The notes beneath the pieces were generated by a model. That model was given only the letters and a program-made list of their open reading frames with translations. It searched no databases and was not told where the DNA came from. Below are positions 6,256 to 9,702 of a DNA stretch of 9,702 bases, piece after piece. The first letter of the stretch is position 1, and every line of letters starts with the position of its first letter. The translations under genes and the position numbers were made by a program. This DNA is from Anaerolineae bacterium (GTDB taxonomy: Bacteria; Chloroflexota; Anaerolineae; Anaerolineales; Villigracilaceae): contig PMLN01000078.1 in NCBI GenBank assembly GCA_003158885.1, forward strand, positions 1 through 9,702. The letters run 5' to 3'.

Positions 6256-7115
6256 TCGAGATGTGCCTGTAATAATCCTCTCGCGGACTCAATAATGATC
6301 TGTAAGGCTTCATCGCTGCTTTTAAAGGCTTGTAAATTGAGCAAATCCCCGAACGAAACGCGCGGTACGAGTTCGAGTTGTTTGCCGAGCATTTGCTGGA
6401 TGACCTGGATCATCATCGCCAGTCTTTGCCGGTCCTGGCGCGCCCGCCTCAGCCAGGTGATTGGATGACGCATATAGCGCGGGTCGATCACGTGGCTGAC
6501 GATGCTGGTGATCACCTGGGTTTGCGGCACGTTGTGCAGGAAAATCTCGATGCTGCGCGACCAGCGGTGCAGTGCTTCCTCGGCGTGCGGCATGAACGAA
6601 GGATCGGGGTCAATGTTCCCGTCTGCGAAGAGCAGGAGCGCACCGCCTGAACGAAGATGCCGGATCGCTTCCCGCACCACGACCATGCGATTGTGTGTAT
6701 CCTCATACGACGTGAAGATCAAGTGCCGGCTGACGTTTGGCAGGTTTTGCAGGAAGGGGATTGCGCCCGCGATGATTTTCAAGTCACCGCGCCTGGATAC
6801 CGCCGCCAGTGTGACCGAGTCGACGGTTCCTGGGTGGTTGCTTGCTATGATCAAAGGCCCAGCTTCGGGAATGTGTTCCGCACCTCGCGTTTCGAATCCC
6901 TTTACCAAATTCAATAACAGCCACTGCGCACCGGATGGCAATCCCTGCGTCGCAATGATGTGGTCCACTTCAACGAACATCTCTGAGAACCGGCGCGTGG
7001 CGCGCGAAAGAATGGGGTGGATTCGCCCGCTCAGCCAGCCGTCCAACGGCAGGCCCATGGCTTGGATGACTTCGTTATCGATCAGGCGCGTCAATGTTGA
7101 GACTTCGGCGGACAT
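6243..7115 (-). CDS. PlsC-like phospholipid/glycerol acyltransferase
   Basis: This 290-residue protein carries a PlsC-family acyltransferase domain. The NHPGTVD block (93-99) contains the catalytic HX4D (His94, Asp99), and FTSYEDTHNRMVVVREAIRHLRSGGALLLFADGN (134-167) is the second conserved region. There the usual FPEGTRS is FADGNIDPD, which is unusual and makes the acyl acceptor uncertain. The natural substrate could be lysophosphatidate, another lysolipid or a polyol. No membrane helix is evident, so it is probably peripheral. I chose the ATG at 7115 because GGAGGGAGG (7128-7120) precedes it; a longer open frame up to 7241 runs through promoter and repeat DNA. It is the first gene of the operon and overlaps pgl by 13 nt, so it is co-transcribed with the pentose phosphate genes. 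Confidence 0.8.
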   Translation of the reverse strand: MSAEVSTLTRLIDNEVIQAMGLPLDGWLSGRIHPILSRATRRFSEMFVEVDHIIATQGLPSGAQWLLLNLVKGFETRGAEHIPEAGPLIIASNHPGTVDSVTLAAVSRRGDLKIIAGAIPFLQNLPNVSRHLIFTSYEDTHNRMVVVREAIRHLRSGGALLLFADGNIDPDPSFMPHAEEALHRWSRSIEIFLHNVPQTQVITSIVSHVIDPRYMRHPITWLRRARQDRQRLAMMIQVIQQMLGKQLELVPRVSFGDLLNLQAFKSSDEALQIIIESARGLLQAHLEWQT

Positions 7116-7130
7116 AAAACCTCCCTCCGA

Positions 7131-7136
7131 ATTATA
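7131..7136 (-). promoter_or_regulatory. Probable -10 box of the acyltransferase-pgl-gnd-zwf operon
   Basis: A consensus TATAAT on the minus strand ends 15 nt before the ATG at 7115. No convincing -35 is seen at 16-18 bp (the best is ATATGC). If used, the leader would be only about 9 nt and would begin within the GGAGGGAGG ribosome binding site, so the real start may lie further upstream. Confidence 0.45.
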
Positions 7137-7157
7137 CGTCTGTTTATCGCTTGGCAT

Positions 7158-7374
7158 ATCATTGCGAATGTTTTTGCCGAAGCAATCCCCCTGTTCCCTT
7201 CTTCCTCTGCTATGCCATCCTGTGCGCTCTCCGTGAAGCAATCCCCTCTAACCACCATGTCATTGCGAGGAGGGTGTTCTTCCCGACGTGGCAATCTCCT
7301 CTTTGTATGATGTCATTGCGAGGTGTTTGCCTGCACTGCGTTCTTCAGTGTCCAAAAGCAATCCTCTCTAACCT
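7158..7374. repeat. Cluster of CATTGCGAGG...GCAATC dispersed repeats
   Basis: Three left ends (CATTGCGA at 7160, 7261 and 7314) are each followed by a right end (GCAATC ending 7187, 7296 and 7363). A fourth right end (7237-7243) is orphaned. ATTGC and GCAAT are inverted, so each element has short terminal inverted repeats around a variable 14-36 nt centre. Two right ends share the same tail, CTCTAACC. This resembles the widely dispersed GTCATTGCGAGGAGCGAAGC-type bacterial repeat. It occupies the divergent spacer between the acyltransferase operon and the cold-shock gene, which otherwise holds no gene. Confidence 0.7.
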
Positions 7375-7384
7375 CTATACATTT

Positions 7385-7456
7385 TGACTTGTTGGACCTG
7401 TAAGACCTCTTAGACCTGTAAGACCTCTCAGACCTGAATGACCTTTTAGATTTGTA
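7385..7456. repeat. 9-bp tandem array, 8 units, consensus AGACCTGTA
   Basis: Eight units of exactly 9 bp run from 7385 to 7456: TGACTTGTT, GGACCTGTA, AGACCTCTT, AGACCTGTA, AGACCTCTC, AGACCTGAA, TGACCTTTT, AGATTTGTA. Central units alternate GTA and CTT/CTC endings, giving an 18-bp higher-order period (7394-7429). Outer units are the most diverged, as in arrays that grow from the middle. It ends about 49 bp upstream of the first -35 of the cold-shock gene. Confidence 0.85.
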
Positions 7457-7504
7457 AAACATTTTCTGACTTTGGTAAAGCCATGCATTAAATTAATTTC
7501 TGAC

Positions 7505-7561
7505 TTGACACTCCTTAACGGACATGATAATCTTGACGCCACGTCCCGTATTTGGGATAAA
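7505..7561 (+). promoter_or_regulatory. Two tandem sigma70-type promoters for the cold-shock gene
   Basis: Upstream pair: TTGACA (7505-7510) and GATAAT (7526-7531), 15-bp spacer. Downstream pair: TTGACG (7533-7538) and GATAAA (7556-7561), ideal 17-bp spacer. The downstream one predicts a start near 7568 and a leader of about 17 nt containing AGGAG (7571-7575), 9 nt before the ATG. No long cold-box leader like that of E. coli cspA is possible from this promoter. Confidence 0.55.
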
Positions 7562-7584
7562 TTTTTCAGCAGGAGTAAAGTAAG

Positions 7585-7800
7585 ATGTCAGAACGTTATA
7601 CAGGCACCGTCAAGTGGTTCAATGCCACCAAGGGGTATGGTTTCATCGGCCGCGAAGGTGGGGAGGACGTTTTCGTCCACTTCACAGCATTGCAGATGGA
7701 AGGTTATCGGAAGCTCGAGCCTGAGCAGAAAGTGGAGTTCTCCATTGAGGAAGGGCCGAAGGGTTTGCAGGCCGCCAATGTGACCTTGATTGCGCAATAA
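7585..7800 (+). CDS. csp: Cold-shock domain protein
   Basis: A 71-residue single-domain cold-shock protein, an OB-fold that binds single-stranded RNA and DNA and acts as an RNA chaperone or antiterminator. It shows TGTVKWFNATKGYGFIGREGGEDVFVHFTAL, with RNP1 KGYGFI (16-21) and RNP2 VFVHF (29-33), and ends PKGLQAANVTLIAQ. The aromatic binding residues W11, F12, Y18, F20, F30, H32 and F33 are present. Length is normal (65-75). The start is set by AGGAG (7571-7575) 9 nt upstream. The gene stands alone between two candidate promoters and a strong terminator, and converges on etfA. Whether it is cold-induced or constitutive cannot be told from sequence. Confidence 0.95.
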   Translation: MSERYTGTVKWFNATKGYGFIGREGGEDVFVHFTALQMEGYRKLEPEQKVEFSIEEGPKGLQAANVTLIAQ

Positions 7801-7819
7801 ACTTTCAACTCGATAAACG

Positions 7820-7857
7820 AACAGTGACGCTGAAAAGCGTCACTGTTTTTATTTTTA
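7820..7857 (+). terminator. Rho-independent terminator of the cold-shock gene
   Basis: An 11-bp stem AACAGTGACGC (7820-7830) / GCGTCACTGTT (7837-7847) with loop TGAAAA, followed by a T-rich tract through 7857. It starts 20 nt after the stop codon and is the clearest intrinsic terminator in the window. Confidence 0.9.
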
Positions 7858-7879
7858 CCTGCCCCTATCCATCGAACAC

Positions 7880-7910
7880 CTTCCCCTATTTTCAGAGAAA
7901 ATGGGGGAAG
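7880..7910. repeat. 14-bp inverted repeat downstream of etfA
   Basis: Arms 7880-7893 and 7897-7910 pair over 14 positions with a single T-G wobble and a 3-nt AGA loop. Read on the minus strand it begins 13 nt after the etfA stop and has no U-run behind it. It is more like a dispersed palindromic repeat, or an mRNA-end stabiliser for etfBA, than a classic terminator. Confidence 0.65.
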
Positions 7911-7923
7911 GCCGGGAAGGGGG

Positions 7924-8937
7924 TCACTTCCCCAATTTCTTTTTGAAGGCCTCGGTCAAGGCGGGCAGGATTATAAACAAATCTCCCACCACACCATAAC
8001 GCGCCACCTTGAAGATCGGCGCTTCCGCATCCTTATTGATGGCAACCACCATTTTGGCGGAACGAATACCGACGATGTGTTGGATTGCGCCGGAGATGCC
8101 ACAGGCGATATATAGATCAGGCGCGACCACTTTGCCGGTTTGACCCACTTGATGTGCATACGGAATGTATCCACCGTCCACTGCCGCGCGTGAGGCGCCG
8201 ACTGCGCCGCCCAGCACGCTTGCCAGTTCGCTGACCAATTTATAACCTTGCTGTGCGCGCCATATTTCGGCCTGCTTGTCATCCATCCCCGCCGGTGGAG
8301 TAAGGGATGGGTTGTTGGAAACGCCGCGTCCGCCGGAAACGATGATGCTTGCATCCGCCACGCTCACGGCTCGTTCGGCCATTTCGTAACCCTCAACGGT
8401 TACCGGTGAATCCGTTTTGGCTTCGATCTTGGTCGCGTTTCCGCTTTTTGATTGATCCTGTGCCGGACGCGGGAAGGCGCGTGAGCGCAAGGTGGCTATC
8501 ACGGGTTTGCCGGAGCAAACGACTGCCTCACTCAACTTGCCTTCGTAGATGGGGCGGGTCGCAACCAGCTTGTCATCCTTTAGGGATAAGCCGGTCAAAT
8601 CCACCAGCACGCCTGTGTTCAGATCCATGGCGGTCATTGCAGCGAGATCGCGGGTGCGCCCGGTGGTTGGCAGGAGGATTAAGTTGGGCGTCTTGGAAGA
8701 GGCGAGCATGGATAAAGTCGAGGCATAGGCTTCGGTACGATAATCCAGCAGGGCAGGATCGTCCGCAATGAACACCTCGTCCGCCCCGAATTCGAAAGCG
8801 GCTTTTACGAGCGCATCCAATCCGGAACCGAATATGAGCGCGGTGGTTGAACCAAAACCTTTCGCAACGCCGAGCGCCTCCCAGGAAGCCGGTTGGACTT
8901 CGCCTTTGAAGTGGTCAATATAAACGAAAGTTTTCAT
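7924..8937 (-). CDS. etfA: Electron transfer flavoprotein alpha subunit
   Basis: EtfA with EtfB forms the soluble FAD-containing electron transfer flavoprotein, which takes electrons from acyl-CoA and other dehydrogenases and passes them to an ETF:quinone oxidoreductase or, in bifurcating types, to other partners. The 337-residue protein has the alpha/EtfB-like N-terminal domain, then the C-terminal FAD domain: SGGRGV (201-206), GASR (247-250), QVGQTGKVVAPDLYIACGIS (263-282), GAIQH (283-287), NKDAEAPIF (301-309) and GVVGDL (315-320), all in family order and spacing. In the N-terminal domain the usual GRDLAPRLA is GRTRDLAAMTA. The ATG at 8937 shares ATGA with the etfB stop and has GGAG 8 nt upstream. 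Confidence 0.95.
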   Translation of the reverse strand: MKTFVYIDHFKGEVQPASWEALGVAKGFGSTTALIFGSGLDALVKAAFEFGADEVFIADDPALLDYRTEAYASTLSMLASSKTPNLILLPTTGRTRDLAAMTAMDLNTGVLVDLTGLSLKDDKLVATRPIYEGKLSEAVVCSGKPVIATLRSRAFPRPAQDQSKSGNATKIEAKTDSPVTVEGYEMAERAVSVADASIIVSGGRGVSNNPSLTPPAGMDDKQAEIWRAQQGYKLVSELASVLGGAVGASRAAVDGGYIPYAHQVGQTGKVVAPDLYIACGISGAIQHIVGIRSAKMVVAINKDAEAPIFKVARYGVVGDLFIILPALTEAFKKKLGK

Positions 8938-9702
8938 AGTACTTTCTCCGCCAGGATTTTATCGGCTAATGTTTCGGCGATTTGCTCGGGGCTTTCACCG
9001 TTAATGATCTCGCAGACGAAATCGTGGCTGGGCGGCGTGATGAGTTCGGCGCGGCTCACGAAGGCAGTAGGAGCGGAAACGCCCAGATCGCTCAATGACC
9101 AGACCGGGATGGTCGCCTTGGATGCCTTGCGGATGCCCATGAACGACGGATAGCGCGGCTCGCCGATGCTTTGGACGATGCTCAATACGGCCGGCAATTT
9201 TGCGCTGACGATCTGGCGTCCTTCCTCGATGACGCGTGAAACCCTTATGCTTCCACCCTCAACTTTCATATGACCGACCAATCCGAGCATCGGCCAGCCG
9301 AGCAGGCGCGCGGTCTGCGCAGCGGTGAGACCCGAACCTTCATCGAGCGTTTGGCGTCCAAACGTGACGATGTCCGCCCCGCCGATTTTATGGATGGCCG
9401 CCGCCAGCAGGCGCGCCGCCCCCTGTGTATCCAGCGCGTTGAGCGCCGGGTCTGAGATGAGGATGGCTTCGTCTGCGCCCATGGCGAGCGCATGTTTGAG
9501 CGCATCCTTGGCAGAATCGGGGCCCAGGCATAACGCAGTGACTGTGCCATTGTTCGCTTCCTTGAGTTGCAGCGCGCCTTCGACGGCATACTCATCAAAA
9601 GGGTTGATGACCAGCGGCGATTCCCCCCATGTGACTTGCCCATTCTCGGCTTTGACCTTCGCTTCCGAGTCCGGGACTTGTTTGATGCAGGCTATGATTT
9701 TC
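8934..9702 (-). CDS. etfB: Electron transfer flavoprotein beta subunit (lacks first bases of start codon)
   Basis: EtfB is the second ETF subunit; in most family members it binds AMP. The readable protein begins KIIACIKQVPDSEAKV, the usual EtfB N-terminus after Met, and base 9702 is G on the minus strand. The start codon is therefore inferred to be cut after two bases, and the gene is essentially complete at about 256 residues. Motifs are INPFDEYAVEGALQLKE, LCLGPDSAKDALKHALAMGADEAILI and VTFGRQTLDEGSG. The nucleotide-binding loop reads D-E-G-S-G-L where canonical EtfB has D-G-D-T-A-Q, so AMP contacts may differ. The C-terminal recognition-loop region (SPEQIAETLADKILAEKVL) ends in the 4-nt overlap with etfA. 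Confidence 0.93.
   Translation of the reverse strand, partial: KIIACIKQVPDSEAKVKAENGQVTWGESPLVINPFDEYAVEGALQLKEANNGTVTALCLGPDSAKDALKHALAMGADEAILISDPALNALDTQGAARLLAAAIHKIGGADIVTFGRQTLDEGSGLTAAQTARLLGWPMLGLVGHMKVEGGSIRVSRVIEEGRQIVSAKLPAVLSIVQSIGEPRYPSFMGIRKASKATIPVWSLSDLGVSAPTAFVSRAELITPPSHDFVCEIINGESPEQIAETLADKILAEKVL

Noticed and set aside
6502..7236. 244-codon + strand open frame
   Set aside because: Antisense shadow of the acyltransferase gene with no recognisable domain or start signal.
7116..7241. 42-residue N-terminal extension of the acyltransferase
   Set aside because: It reads through a -10 box, a strong ribosome binding site and the CATTGCGA repeat; the ATG at 7115 with GGAGGGAGG is clearly better.
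7750..7920. Frameshift or extra small gene between csp and etfA
   Set aside because: The space is fully explained by a terminator and an inverted repeat; no plausible start with ribosome binding site was found.

Overview
The window looks like chromosomal DNA from a Gram-negative-type or monoderm environmental bacterium of intermediate GC. The best guess is Chloroflexota, class Anaerolineae. That guess is inference: it rests on protein flavour (NAD-type 6-phosphogluconate dehydrogenase, EtfB/EtfA style, PncC next to a PNP-family nucleosidase) and on intergenic spaces full of short degenerate repeats. No marker gene settles it. All genes are housekeeping or metabolic; there are no phage, transposase, CRISPR, tRNA or rRNA genes.

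Layout. 1-450 (-) is the N-terminal GIY-YIG nuclease half of uvrC, cut by the window edge. It is divergent from 592-1332 (+), a five-helix Yip1-family membrane protein with a clear sigma70-type promoter and a hairpin behind it. 1447-2660 (+) is a two-gene unit, pncC (NMN deamidase) overlapping by 4 nt a nucleoside phosphorylase/MTA-SAH nucleosidase-like gene. 2661-3002 is a convergent spacer holding two hairpins and a strictly 8-bp-periodic tandem array of 17 units.

3003-7115 (-) is an operon: PlsC-like acyltransferase, then pgl, gnd and zwf, which is the complete oxidative pentose phosphate pathway in three adjacent genes. Both dehydrogenases lack the residues that normally grip the 2'-phosphate of NADP, so this oxidative branch may make NADH. 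7116-7584 is a 469-bp divergent spacer with a cluster of CATTGCGA...GCAATC repeats, a 9-bp-periodic array and tandem promoters for 7585-7800 (+), a cold-shock domain protein followed by a strong terminator. 7924-9702 (-) is etfB-etfA, the electron transfer flavoprotein; etfB lacks only the first two bases of its inferred start codon at the window edge.

The most unusual aspect is repeat biology. Three short, phase-locked tandem arrays of period 7, 8 and 9 bp (one of them inside a coding sequence) sit within about 5.4 kb, alongside at least four other dispersed palindromic repeat types, one of which encodes the C-terminal tail of Pgl. I see no clear novel protein system. The candidates for something undescribed are the arrays and the apparent NAD re-wiring of Zwf and Gnd.
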